In this document: in pieces, positions 1 through 10,616 of the stretch | How positions within the stretch are numbered: position 1 is the stretch's first letter | Layout: each line of letters opens with the position of its first letter | Assembly (NCBI GenBank): GCA_031769625.1 | Contig: JAUIMM010000637.1 | Coordinates: 855,001 to 919,000, forward strand | From: Taudactylus pleione | Taxonomy: Eukaryota; Chordata; Amphibia; Anura; Myobatrachidae | DNA: 64,000 bases | Direction: 5' to 3' | Notes under the pieces: generated by a model | Told to the model about the DNA's origin: nothing | Databases searched by the model: none | The model's input: the letters and a program-made list of their open reading frames with translations, nothing else | Position numbers and translations under genes: made by a program

Positions 1-1380
1 CGGCCACACCGGAGTATGTGAAATGTAATCTAGAACATGACTAAGTACCCTTAGCTGATCCCTTTTACAATCATCAGAGGTGATATCAAAGATAGAAACT
101 CAGTGAGACAGTGCTCATAGGCATGAAGGCAGGTGCTGAAGTTGTTCAACAGGACATAAAATATCATTAGTATTAGTAACTTTGGTTTGAGAGTGGTTTT
201 ATATGCAAACAAACCTTTTGTGATGACTGTGCTGAATCTGCCATGTGAGCAGTACAAGAGAACCTGGCAGCCTGACCATGTGCGAAACGCGGTCAGGGCC
301 CGATTCTGCGTTTCACGCAATTCCTTATGCAGACACATAGAGGTTTTTATTTTTTTAAATGTCAGTCCCCATACTGGAATATTGCTTGAATTAGCCCTTT
401 TGCCTAACATTAGGCAAACTCACAAGGTCGTCTAGAAAGCCCTGGTTGAGTGGGAGCCTAAAACACATAAGGGCCGTTTCTGAGTCACATGGATCTCTCT
501 AGACAGACGCAAACAGCAAGTTTTGTGCATACAGCGCACGCGCCGAGGCGGGTTTACGCATTTTTGCGTATGACCATCCTATTCTGAGATGGAAGCAACT
601 TGGCCGCATCTGTCTTTCCGAGAAATAGGGGTGTGAACTGGGCAGGGGCAAAGAGATCACATGTATCCATCCTGACTTATGCGCGTGTCGTGGGCGGGTC
701 TAACAAGCGCCATGTGATCCGAGTGAGCCGTATGTATGGCGAAGGGAAGCCTATTTCTTATGGGTCTCTTCCACCTAGTGATAATGGATATGGGGCTCTG
801 CATAAAATCAATGGACGGCACGGGTTTGCCCTTGCACGCGTGCAATCCCCTGCATTAGCATAAGGTAGTAAAGCCGGTCAAAGAGCAAACACATGTACAG
901 TAAATGTGTCATTGCAGAACCACCTGTATTTTGCACACAGAAGACCTCACAATGGGCGGGATGCATGAAGAAAATCACAAAGGACAGCTCTCACGGTAAG
1001 ACCTGTCCTTGCGAATGAGGGACTTCCGGGTCTATGACCCGTAAGTCCCTCTGGCATCCTCCTTTGCATGCGCAGATGAATGCGCGAGCCACAGCGGCCG
1101 CTGGGATGGATCCCTCTCACATTCCTTTGCGATTAGAAGTCCATAGGCTTCTATAGGGTAACGCCGTGTGGAGATGGCTTTACCCAACGCACCCAAGCCC
1201 TGCAATGCATCGCATATCATGCTCTGCTGCATCCTGCCCAAACTGAGACGTAGGAATTGTAAGGGGCATTCTGACGTAGGCTGACGTAGGAGGAGATCCT
1301 GTGAGGAATCTTATTCGGGAGAGAGCATAGCACACACAGAATACACTGCATTAAAGGATCTTGTGAACAGGTGAATACAG
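1..1380. other. Unassigned intergenic DNA
   Basis: I recognise no gene or named repeat here. Open frames are short, overlap on both strands and match no family I know. From about 940 to 1240 the sequence is richer in GC and contains a short hairpin around 1021-1050 (arms near gggacttccgggt and acccgtaagtccc). That resembles the hairpin-rich short elements elsewhere in the window, but I cannot define its ends. Confidence 0.4.
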
Positions 1381-1404
1381 GAGAACGCCTTTTCTCTTGC
1401 CTAT

Positions 1405-1545
1405 ATGTAGCACAATGGTAAGCACGCTGCCTTACAGCACTGGAGCCTTGGGATCTATTCTGACTTGGGCTGTAACTGTGTGGGTTCTGTATGTTTTCCT
1501 CGGGTCTGCTGCAAAAACATTCACTCAACAGCCATAACACTAAAT
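1405..1545 (+). repeat. Degenerate SINE/LINE-like fragment
   Basis: The stretch reads like the head of a widespread vertebrate SINE or L2/CR1-related repeat. It has an 'agcacgctgccttacagcac' block, then a 'gggatctattc' block, then 'tgtgtgggttctgtatgttt'. This order (agcac...cttacagcac...gttctgtatgtt) is what I remember of tRNA-like SINE or LINE tails in frogs and fish. The copy is diverged and its ends are not clear. Assignment is from memory of the consensus style. Confidence 0.5.
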
Positions 1546-1671
1546 CATCACATACCAGACACAACCATATACATACGTTGAGATGATACTTTTTTTCTGG
1601 ATTCATAAACTGTTTTCAGCTACAGTATGTGCTTTTCCTAGTGTATGATGCCAGCAAATGTTGGTTGTAGT

Positions 1672-4600
1672 TAGGGATGTGCGCCAACCCCCGTGTTTTG
1701 GTTTTGCTTCCAGTTTTGGATCTGTATCTCCGTCGTGTTTTGGATCTGGACCTGGTTTTGCAAAAACCACCCTTGCGTGTTTTGGTTTTGGATCTGGATC
1801 TTTTTTTTACAAAAATTATAAAAACAGGTAAAACCACATAATTTGGGCCTGTTTTTGTTCCTACAGTATTATTACCCTTAATAACATTTATTCCCAGTCA
1901 TTTGCAGTCAATTTTAACCACCTCACAGCTCACAATATTTGATTTTTTTCATCTAGGTTAGGCCTAGGGCCAAAATGTTGCATCCAGCTAGCTGGCTGAC
2001 TAAACTAAGCGACAGCAGTGGGCGGCACTAACATGTGGCCATTTTTTAAAAATGAAAGGGGCATACAGGAGATGCTGAGTGTGGCCATTACAATTTCTGG
2101 ATATTCATAAATAATCAAATTCAAAATGTCAGGCAGCAATACCAAAACAGCACATAATGCTGAGAAAAGAGGTGCAAGATGGAATAGTCCTTGGGCCCTC
2201 CCACCCACCCTTATGTTGTATACGAAACAGGACATTCACAGTTTAACAAACCAATGATTTCAGCGACAGGGACTGCCAATTGTGGCTGAAATTATTTATT
2301 TGTATGGACCCCATAAAACAAGCTGCCAATGTGCATTGGATATGGAAATTATCCCATACACAAACTGGCTTTACATTACAACATCAGATGTTGTCGTCGT
2401 TCTCGTCATCCCCATCAGTGTGTACATCCTCTACTTCACACAATATTAATTTGTCCCCGCTGGAATCCACCATTACAGGCGCCTCTGTATTTTTTTGATG
2501 TAATTGTTGGTAGAGGTCTTCCTCGTGAAATTTGTAATTCATTTTAATGAACATCATCTTTTCCACATTTTGGGGAAGTAACCTCCTATGCCGATCACTG
2601 ACAAGGTTGCCAGCTGCACTGAAAACTCTTTCGGAGTACACACTGGAGGGTGGGCAACTTAAGTAATGCAAAGCCAGTTTGTGTATGGACTTCCAAATTG
2701 CCTCTTTTTCCTGCCAGTACTGAGACTGTCTGACATGCCTATTAGGATGTTATCTCTGAAATAGTCCTCCACCATTCTGTGAATGGTGACCGTATCACAC
2801 ATAGTCACGGTAGAAGACATGTCACTAGTAGGCAGTTCTCTCAGGCCTGACCAGATGTAATTTTTTGGTGACTGATCTGCATGACCAGCAGGGATTCTGT
2901 AGGGAAAGTTTAGTTTTTTCCTGGCAGCCGCAGAAACTGAAGGAGGAGATGATGGCGTGTCACGTGCCGCTTCAGCTGACAATTTTTTTACCAACAGCTC
3001 TTTGCATCTTTTCAGATTTATGTCCGTTGGAAAAAAAGATATAAGGTAGGACTTAAACCTAGGATCAAGTATGGTCACCAAAATATAGTGATCTGATTTC
3101 AAGAGATTGACGACCCTTGGATCCTTGCGAAGCAAATCAAGGGCTTGATCCACCAGTCCGACATACTTAGCGGAATCACTCCAGTTCAGCTCCTCCTTCA
3201 GCTTCTCCAGCTGTTTTTGCAAAAGTCTGATGAGGGGAATGAACTGACTCAAGCTGGCAGTGTCTGAACTAACTTCACATGTGGCAAGTTCAAAGGGTTT
3301 GAGAACCTTGCACAACATGGAAATTATTCTCCACTGAGCTTGAGTAAGGTGCCTTCCTGCTCCATTTCCTATGTCATAGGCCTTTTTTTAAGAGGTTCTC
3401 AGCGGTATGCCTTTTAGTGAAACTGGTGATACACAGAGTAGCCTGCCTCTGAATGAGCTGGCATTTGTTAGATGCTGCTGCTGTTTGCACTGTGGGCTGC
3501 CACAGTCATGGGCTTTAGTTTGCCCTGTCCCACTTGTCGACATAGAGGACACTAACAAGCTTTTTTTTAATGTCCTTGTACAGACTGGGATTTGCTATTC
3601 TAGTGAAGTGGAATCTAGAAGGGACATGGTAGCGGGGACACAGGACTCAATTAACTGTCTAAAACCCACTGCATTAATGACGGATACTGGACACACATCT
3701 AATACCAGCATAGCTGTTATGGCATCAGTAATCCCCTGTGCAACTGGGTGTCTGCTGTCATACTTGTTCCCCATTGCAAAGGATTGTTTGACAGTCAATT
3801 GTTTTGTTAAACTACTAAAAGTAGTCTTCTTCCTGGTCCCCTTCCGGGATGAAGATCCACTCACAGCAGCAGCATCAACAGGCGTAGCACTCAACGATCC
3901 TTCTGAGGAATCACGGATAGGAGAGGAGTCAGTCATTCTTATGAAATTGGGTGCAGGACTACTTCCGATCACGATTTAGGATGTTGACGATGATGCAGGT
4001 GTTGGTGGTGGATATTGCAGGCGCTTGGATCTAACAGAGAGAAGGGAGCAGCTAGGTGACACTGGACTGATTGTTACGTTTTTTTAGCCAAAGTTTCTGA
4101 ATTTGAAAAACACTTTTCAATTTGATGAATGCGCTGCAAGTGACGTAACAGGGAGGAGGTTCCTAGATGGTTAAGGTTCTTCCTCACTCTTGCTTGGCAA
4201 ACTTTACAGATGGCTTGACAACTGTTGTCCAAATTCTGGTGGAAATAATTCCACACATGAGAAGTGGATTTTTTTGTCTTTTGCCCCGGCATGACAACAG
4301 TGGGCTTTTTCCTACCATGGGCAACAACTGTTGCCTGATTTACACAAACAACATCCTCGGCATTAACATCCTCATCATCATCAACATCCTCATCATCCTT
4401 GTTAGCACCAACTACAGAAATATCCTCCTCATACTCCTGGTACAATTCCACAGAAGCATCCTCGATTTCTACGTCAGCATGTTGACTTGTGCTGCTCATC
4501 CCCACATTTGCAGAGGACACACAAATGGTGGAAGGAGGATCCTCTTCAAGTAGGTCAGGCTCACTCATGGCAACGGTGGACACACTTGGACTCGCAGACG

Positions 4601-4868
4601 CCCGGAGGCAAGTTATAATTTGGTGCCCCCGCGTCACAGCCGCTGACACTGTAATGTAGCATTTCGCAAGCAGATACACCCGCAGTTGCACACAGAATAT
4701 AGGCATGCCATGGAGGAGAGAGACAGAGAGTTGTGGGTGAGGGGGCGGCGGACGTGTCACACTGATAATAGAAGCTGCTGAGGAGCAGCAACACCAGTGA
4801 GTACAGATATAGGCTATAGATAGACGGAGGTGGCAGCTGATACGTAGCTCTCCACTTGTACGTATATA
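1672..4868 (-). mobile_element. Decayed autonomous hAT element (one end and transposase body)
   Basis: A terminal motif tagggatgtgcgcc starts at 1672. About 270 bp inward from it is homologous to the right end of a shorter hAT element ending at 39644. The transposase remnant runs on the minus strand from about 4570 to 2384, so 1672 is the 3' end of the element. The flank at 1664-1671 (gttgtagt) would be the 8-bp target copy, but I find no matching copy further right. The 5' end is therefore lost, or displaced by the insertion at 4869 and the DIRS element at 6168. Internal sequence between 1945 and 2384 holds no coding signal. Confidence 0.75.
2384..4568 (-). pseudogene. hAT transposase (ZBED type), broken
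   Basis: Fragments of one transposase lie in order on the minus strand. The likely start is the Met at 4568 (MSEPDLLEEDPPST), followed by an acidic, Asp/Glu-rich N-terminus. A BED-type zinc finger follows at about 4270-4120: SHVWNYF, CKVC, then RHLQRIH giving the two histidines. A serine-rich stretch and the start of the RNase H-like body lie at 3972-3595 (QSFAMGNKYDSRHP). The middle of the body is at 3318-2659 (ILDPRFKSYL). The C-terminal hAT dimerisation domain is at 2671-2384 (SSVYSERVFSAAGNLVSDR then LLPQNVEKMMFIKMN). At least three frame breaks separate the pieces, so it cannot make an active enzyme. hAT transposases cut and paste DNA in the nucleus and leave 8-bp target duplications. 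Family assignment is firm from the BED and C-terminal motifs; subfamily is not resolved. Confidence 0.85.
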
Positions 4869-5450
4869 GGGCCTGATTCAGACCTGCTCGCTAAGTTGCA
4901 TACTTTCGCACGATGTGTATGCAAATTGCATAAGCAGTGCAGCCACACAGCAATGCATTAGCACGCCCAGTATTTCTTAGAGAGTGATCACATAGTGTAT
5001 GCAGACACCCACCAGCCTGTATTAAGACACCCACTTGTGCACGTCATGTCCAGGAAGTGTATGCAACCATCGGTGCATCGGATGCTATTGCAGCGCTTGA
5101 GGTTGACCATACCCTGCCGCAAGCACTGCGAGCACTTCAGTGTAAAAACAAGCCAGGTGACGTGTACTATGATGCTGTCTTTTAATTATGCACACCTCTA
5201 AAACGCCATTGAGATGCTCAGGCACGCCTGCGTTTGCACCTCCACTCCCCCGTTTTTAATGGCCTGCCCCTGTTACCACCTACAAACGGCTTTCCCTGTC
5301 ACTCACTCTGCTGGGCTGTCTATACGCAGCGAGCGAATGCATTGTGAACTTTTGCTAAGATATGCGCATGCGCACTGCGATGCATACACACTGCATAACA
5401 TCGGCAGCAGCGAGAGTATGCATCTTAGCGAGCGGTTCTGAATCAGACCC
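4869..5450. mobile_element. Harbinger-like foldback element, TSD ATA
   Basis: It begins gggcctgattcag and ends ctgaatcagaccc. It is flanked by ATA at 4866-4868 and 5451-5453, a 3-bp target duplication. The body has no reading frame of note. It belongs to a subfamily shared with 19122-19726, carrying long but non-serial inverted repeats (start gacctgctcgctaag, end cttagcgagcggttc). It sits just upstream of the hAT transposase remnant and probably inserted into that element's 5' part. Confidence 0.8.
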
Positions 5451-5453
5451 ATA

Positions 5454-6160
5454 GTGGCTTCTCAGGTGCAAGGAAATGGTTCCATGTATTTAGTGGCCGT
5501 GACGGTACACTCCGGTTACATAGTTACAGCCCTAAGTGAGGTGAATATATTGTGGGCAATGGAGGAGGTGCCCTTACAGTGCTGGAGCCCGGCGGCAGGC
5601 GCCTCCATTGTCTCCCATAGTCCTGCCCCTGCTTGGACTCTCCTCTGGGATTTGTGACTTTTCTGAGCACACAGTATGTTCATGTGCCTTAGCGATTTTC
5701 ATTTTTTTGACACTTCTACAGGGAGAAGGGCTTACATCATCATAAGATGCAGAACCACCAATCATAAATAAAGGCCAAGGCCTTACCCTTTCCTTGCCAC
5801 TTTTTGTAACAAATGGCATACTGCCAATTTTTTGTTTCTCTGCAGCTAAATTAGCTTTTATTTATTTTTTCTTTACCACTGTAAAACATTGCTTGCTTGA
5901 TTTAGATGCCCTGACTTAAGCCATGTATGCCCTTGGGCATCGGCTTTAGTAGATGATGTAGATGGACTAGTATCATCATGACTGGTGGCTCTGGCAGCAG
6001 CTCCAACACTAGTATGCGGTTCCTGCTCTCCTCTCAACTGATCGTTCTCCATATTAACATACACGAATAAAGTGGAGTACAGCACACATGTCAATTTGTA
6101 CCAATTTTAAATATCACACTGTGGTATCAATGACCTATAATGTCACAAGGTTTTTTTATG
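5454..6160 (-). other. Possible 5' part of the hAT element
   Basis: Two short minus-strand frames lie here: 5819-5574 (MPFVTKSGKERVRPWP) and 6094-5873, which includes MENDQLRGEQEPHTS and a serine/threonine-rich stretch. I do not recognise either. Their position upstream of the BED finger and their low-complexity acidic or Ser-rich character would suit the N-terminal or untranslated exons of the hAT element, but no splice structure can be proven. They may be chance frames. Confidence 0.3.
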
Positions 6161-6167
6161 AATAAGA

Positions 6168-6560
6168 AAATGGGATTTTGGTACCTACCGGTAAATCCTT
6201 TTCTCTGATTCCACATGGGACACTGGAGGTTGCTTACGCTGAGGTATAGAGGCGTGGATAATCGGAGCTATCACTTTAAATAATTTAGACGTGTGAATCT
6301 CCTCCCCCTCTATGCCCCATCATCCCTCAGTTTAGAAAATGAAGACCGAGAGGAGATGGAGAACAAATGGAGTAAAAGGTAGAGAAGAACACACAATAAC
6401 CAAAGCACACAGCTTACGGAACAAACCGAACAGGCAGGCTAAGAGCACAGAGGTGGGTGTCCAGTGTCCCCTGTGAAATCAGAGAAATGATTTACAGGTA
6501 GGTACCAAAATCCCATTTTCTCTTTCATTCACTAGGGGACACTGGAGGTTGCTTACACTG
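6168..6560 (-). repeat. DIRS terminal inverted repeat and internal complementary region
   Basis: aaaatgggattttggtacct at about 6171 recurs inverted as aggtaccaaaatcccatttt at about 6499-6520. Next to each, gggacactggaggttgctta occurs in direct orientation (about 6219 and 6538). A pair that is inverted in one half and direct in the other is the arrangement expected of the right inverted repeat plus internal complementary region used by DIRS elements to circularise. Confidence 0.8.
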
Positions 6561-6599
6561 TGGACTTCCCAAAGTTTTCCCTACGGGCGGGAGCACTCT

Positions 6600-7594
6600 G
6601 CGGAACCTGCAGAACAAGGCGGCCAAAACATGATGCCGAAGCATCAAATCTGTATCAAATATGTAAAACTTTACAAATGTGTGAACAGAAGACCAAGAGG
6701 CCACACGGCACAATTATGACGTGGAGGCACCTCTACCGGCTGCCCATGATGCACCCACAGAACATGTGGAATGAGCTGCAATGGACGAAGGAGGCCAATG
6801 GTTGGCACTAAAATAAGCCTCAGCCTAATCCAATGTGCCCAAGTCTGCTTAGAAGCTGGTCAACCCCTCCGAATCGCATCATAGAGGACAAAAAGCGACT
6901 CCGACTGACAGAGGGACGCTGTTCTGGCCACATAGATGCAGAGAGCTCTAACCACATCCAAGGTAGAAGAACCACCAGAGACCTCCACCAATGACGGTAC
7001 CACAATAGGCTGATTGATATGGAAAGCCAACACAACCCTGGGAAGGAAGGCGGCTACCATCCGGATTTCTGCCCTATCAGCATGAAACACAAGGTAAGGT
7101 GGCTTAGAAGACAGAGCACCCAATACCGAAACTCTACGAGCCGAAGCTAAAGCCAGGAGGAGGACCATCTTCCAAGCCAAGTACTTAATATCAACCTCTT
7201 CCAAAGGCTCAAACATGGGCGACTGAAGAAACAAAAGCACTAAGTTCAAATCCCAGGGAGCTATCAAAGGTACAAAAGTAGGACCCCCTGAAGAAATGTC
7301 TGCACCTATGGAATGAGGAACAATTTCCGTTGAAAGAAAATGGAAAGGGCAGAAACCTGCACCTTTAAAGTTCCAAGGCAAAGGCCAGAATCCAACCCCA
7401 TCTGGAGAAAAAACAGAAAACCGGGACAACCAAAAAGTCCTATATGGAAGACCCCGACTGGAACACCATGAGATATAAGAGGGCCAGATGTGATGATAAT
7501 GCGCAGCCAAAACTGGCTTCCTGGCACATAGCATGTTGGGAATAACAGAGTCTGGGATGCCTCTTCGTCTTAAGATATCAGTTTCAAGAGCCAC
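6600..7594 (-). pseudogene. DIRS tyrosine recombinase, broken
   Basis: The N-terminal SAM-like part is recognisable (MALETDILRRRGIPDSVI at 7594). The first catalytic arginine box is at about 7150 (LASARRVSVLGAL). The frame then shifts. Downstream the HxxR box appears as HSTC near 6770, with cysteine where arginine is expected. WSSVHTFVKFY near 6650 holds the candidate catalytic tyrosine. A stop lies between these last two blocks. In DIRS elements this enzyme integrates the circular cDNA. The Arg-to-Cys change plus stop and frameshift mean it is dead. It is directly downstream of RNase H and upstream of the terminal repeat, as expected. Confidence 0.8.
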
Positions 7595-7612
7595 CCCATT
7601 AACGCAGCTGTG

Positions 7613-8223
7613 CTAAGTTGGGGTGGCCAAAAGGACCCTGCTGTAGAAAATCTGGCGCAGAGGAAGGGGCCACAGGTCGTCTACCAATAGGGACTGAAGG
7701 TCCGAGAACCAACTTCTCTGAGGCCAATTCAGAGCCACGAGAATGACAAAGGCTGACTCATGTTTTATTCTTTTTAGAACACGAGGGAGAAATGGAATTG
7801 CAGGAAACATGTAAACAAAGTCGTAGATCCATGGAGCTGTCAGAGCGTCTACTGCCTCCGTCTGCGGATCTCGAGTTCTTGACACGTATAGCTGATAATT
7901 CAAACGTGATGCCATGAGGTCCACCTGAGGACACCCCCATCAATGTATCAGCGCGATGAACACATCTGGATGAAGCTTCCATTCCCCGGATGGATGTCCT
8001 GGCGACTTAGGTAATCTGCTTCCCAGTTGTCCACACCCAGGATGAATACTACCGATTACTGACTGATTTTTGGCCCACTGGAGAATCTGAGTAACTTCTC
8101 GCATGGCCATGCAACTTCGAGTCCCGCCCTGGTGGTTAATGTAAGCGGCGGCCGTTGCGTTGTCAGACTGAACTCTTATCGGATGAGTCTTCAGAAACTC
8201 TGTTGCTTCTATCAGAGCATAGA
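7613..8223 (-). pseudogene. DIRS RNase H region, broken
   Basis: ALIEATEFLKTHPIRVQSDN at about 8220-8160, then AAAYINHQGGTRS, is the RNase H core, with the aspartate of the QSDN motif. Further on, VILVALNWPQRSWFSDLQSL (about 7745-7690) is the linker typical of DIRS pol between RNase H and the recombinase. A frame change near 7930 separates the two halves. The 5' part of RNase H is missing where the foldback insertion at 8224 begins, so the insertion was accompanied or followed by a deletion. Confidence 0.8.
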
Positions 8224-8400
8224 GGGCCTGATTCAGAGACGGACGTTTTTTTTTTTTGTGTGCGGCCTCCTCACCGCTCGCATAGCTGTGGGTGACCACC
8301 CACAGCTATTGCGAGCGGCCAGGTGATGGTCGCGACCATCGCGGCTTGCTACTAGACCCTTGCGGTAGGGTCTTGTCTGCCGCAAGCCCCAGAGAGCTTC
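8224..8400. mobile_element. Truncated foldback element inside DIRS RNase H
   Basis: It starts gggcctgattcag at 8224, flanked by AGA at 8221-8223, and contains three of the hairpins seen in full copies: a cgctcgcatagctgtgggt hairpin, a gatggtcgcgaccatc hairpin and a gaccct/agggtc hairpin. It stops near 8400 with no right terminus. DIRS RT sequence (KESNL) resumes there, so the right half and part of the host element are deleted. Confidence 0.65.
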
Positions 8401-9735
8401 CGGCAGATTTGATTCCTTGAAGTTGATTATCCAACCGTGTTGAATTAGGGTGTGATATGTCAGCAAGGCATGGTCTGATAAAAGGGATACTGATGGAGCC
8501 TTGAGTAACAGGTTGTCCAAATAAGGGATTAAGGCCCTCATTCAGAGGCGGTCGCAAGAAGCGAGCGCTCGCTCTGAATGAGGGCGGCCGCTTGACTTTT
8601 CAAGTGTGGCCTCCTGGTCGCTAGCTACCACCCACAGCTTTAGCGACCGACCAGGTTGATGGTCGCGATGATCAAGACCATCGGGGCTTGCGACGAGACC
8701 CTAAGGTTGGGTCTCGGCAACCGCAAACCCCAGGGAGCTTCCTGCTCTGATCAAGCAGGAAGCTCCCCACTGACATCACTGCTGATGTCAGTGTGGCTGC
8801 CCACAAAACGGCAGGTGTTAAGTAACGCCTTCGCTTGTGAAACCAACCCCCCGCCACGCCTACAAAACGGGTCGAGCTGTCGATCAACATCGACAGCCGC
8901 CCCTTTTGTAGTGAGCTCCGGAGCGAGAGAATTTCTCTCTCGCTATGGGGCTTGCGCACGCCAAGTGTGGCCGCTGGGCGTGTACAGGGCCTAAACATCG
9001 ACCCAGTTGTGAGCGCTCAGCGCTTGCGAATAGGTCTGAATGAGGTCCTATGTTCACTCCTGATGACCGAAGGAGAGCACTCATGACTGACATGAGTTTT
9101 GTGAAAATGCGGGGAGCCGAGGATAACCCGAATGGCAATGCCCGAAAATGGAAGTGATCTTGCAATATGACAAAATGCAGGAAGGCCTGATGTGGTTCCC
9201 AAATGGGAACATGGAGATAGGCATCCTTGATATCCAGGGATTTGTGGTTTAAGATGGGCCTGACCGATCCTTCCGGTTTGGGTACTACAAACAGGTTAGA
9301 GTAAAATCCCATACCTCGTTGATGTTCCGGAACCGGAACTAGCACTGATGCTACTAGTAGTCTGGACAGGCTCCTGTAGAACCCTGCCTTGTCTGCAGGT
9401 ATTGGCATACTTGTAGTGAAGAACCGAGATACTGCTTCCCTTAGTCTGCGAATCCACGGTTCTGAAGAGGTCTGGTTTCCGAACTTGTTGAAACATTTTT
9501 TTTTCAAACGGGCTCCCACTGCAGGAGACCCCAGGTGGGATGGTAGACCGTCATGCCACCTGTTTCTCAGCTGGTTTAGACTCCTGTCGACGAACAACAA
9601 TGTGTGGATGACCTCTGCCTTTGCCGCCTCTTGCTTGTGTGTGAGCACCTCTGACTTTACCACGAAAGGAATGTGGCTCACAAAGGCAATGAAACGAAGG
9701 TCCCGTGTAAAATCTTCTGGGAGCCGGAGCAGTTG
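8400..9735 (-). pseudogene. DIRS reverse transcriptase, interrupted
   Basis: The upstream part (9681-9049) contains GMGFYSNLFVVPKPEGSVRP, then DIKDAYLHVPI (motif A, with its catalytic Asp), then FRALPFGLSSAPRIFTK (motif B). Between SVRPILNHKSL and DIKDAY about 40 residues normally present are missing, so there is an internal deletion. The frame is then split by a 516-bp foldback element (8533-9048). It resumes as LIPYLDNLLLKAP, where the usual YxDD active site reads YLDN. The join across the insertion (…SSGVN | I…PYLDN) restores a normal RT, which confirms the insertion boundaries. Confidence 0.82.
8533..9048 (+). mobile_element. String-of-hairpins foldback element inside DIRS RT
   Basis: It starts ggccctcattcagag and ends ctgaatgaggtcc. 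The flanks are TAA (8530-8532) and TAT (9049-9051). The RT reading frame implies the empty site carried TAT, so one copy has mutated. Inside are serial hairpins, for example gggagcttcctgctc paired with gagcaggaagctccc, and ggagcgagagaa paired with ttctctctcgct. It has no coding capacity. Confidence 0.82.
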
Positions 9736-9778
9736 ACGGAAAGGAAGGAAGACTTACCCTAAAGTGGCCTGGCATATC

Positions 9779-10245
9779 CTATTCCGGGCCAAAAAGTAAG
9801 TCGTCTGTGAAAGGTAAACCCTTCACCGCACGCTTGTATTCTGCGTCCGCTTGCCAAGTGCGCAGCCAGAGGGCTCTGCGGCCCGAAACAGCAGAAGTAG
9901 ATATACGAGCACTAATGTGACTGATATCCTTAGAAGCTTCTCCCAGGTAAACTGCAGACTCACGGATGTGTTCTGCTAGTAGACTTAACTCTGCTCTGGC
10001 TTGACCTGATTCCAGACCTGTAATCAACTGGTCAGCCCAGCAAACACGAGCGGTAACAAAGGTGGATCTAAGCTGAGCACCCACTGCAGTATAAATAGAT
10101 CTTAGTGTTGTCTCCATCCGAAGGGTCTTTTAATACTGTAGCTCCCGGTTCTGGGAGTGCTGTTTTCTTAGACAGACGGGAGACAGACGCATCTACAGTA
10201 GGAGGTGCTTCCCACTTTTCCATAATTTCTGAATTTGGGGGCATG
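9779..10245 (-). pseudogene. DIRS gag-like N-terminal protein, partial
   Basis: The 9779-10117 frame (METTLRSIYTAVGAQLRS, then ISTSAVSGRRALWLRTWQAD, ending KGLPFTDDLLFG) matches the gag-like protein that precedes RT in DIRS elements, including the GRRALWLR and LPF blocks. Homology continues in another frame to about 10245. The 5' end is cut off there. In DIRS elements this protein is thought to package the RNA; that role is by family analogy only. Confidence 0.7.
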
Positions 10246-10275
10246 GCCTAATTACCATAGGCCACACCCCCTGTG

Positions 10276-10324
10276 TGACGTTATTTGGAGGCGTGCCCGC
10301 ATGGCACGCCTCCAAATAACGTCA
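10276..10324. repeat. 22-bp perfect palindrome with 5-bp loop
   Basis: tgacgttatttggaggcgtg plus cc at 10276-10297 is followed by cgcat and then the exact reverse complement at 10303-10324. It lies at the junction between the DIRS remnant and the minisatellite region. Confidence 0.9.
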
Positions 10325-10616
10325 GACTGGGGGTAAAGCCCAGCACTCTGTCACTGGCTGGGCTTCCCCCAGCCCACTCCCGTCAGTGAATGGTTGCCGT
10401 GTGCATGCGTGCGGCATCTATTCACTCTCTGGGGGTCCGGCACCGCCGCACAGCTGCGGCGGTGGGGCTCCCCAGCCTCCCGATTTGACCACCCAGCGGG
10501 TGAACAGCGGGACAGCACTGTCCCGCTGAAATCGGGATGTTGGGGAGGGGTGCCGCCTTCTACGGGTGGCGCCCCTGTGCCACCGCACTGGTTGAACACC
10601 CCTAGAGCCGGCCCTG

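Larger units (their letters stand above)
6168..10245 (-). mobile_element. DIRS-type tyrosine-recombinase retrotransposon, decayed
   Basis: Read on the minus strand, the element runs gag-like (10245-9779), reverse transcriptase (9735-9049 and 8532-8400), RNase H (8223-7613), tyrosine recombinase (7594-6600) and a terminal repeat complex (6560-6168). That order and the absence of an integrase are diagnostic of DIRS elements, which replicate through a circular DNA joined by a tyrosine recombinase. Stops, a deletion inside RT and two foldback insertions (8224-8400, 8533-9048) make it inactive. The left inverted repeat is not visible past 10245, where unrelated sequence with a large palindrome begins. 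Confidence 0.88.

Noticed and set aside
280..310. A second hammerhead-like site (gaaacgcg)
   Set aside because: There is no CTGAnGA block at a suitable distance on the same strand.
4167..4553. Plus-strand 128-residue frame with Ile/Leu-rich region
   Set aside because: It is antisense to the hAT transposase; its hydrophobicity comes from the Asp/Glu-rich stretch on the other strand.
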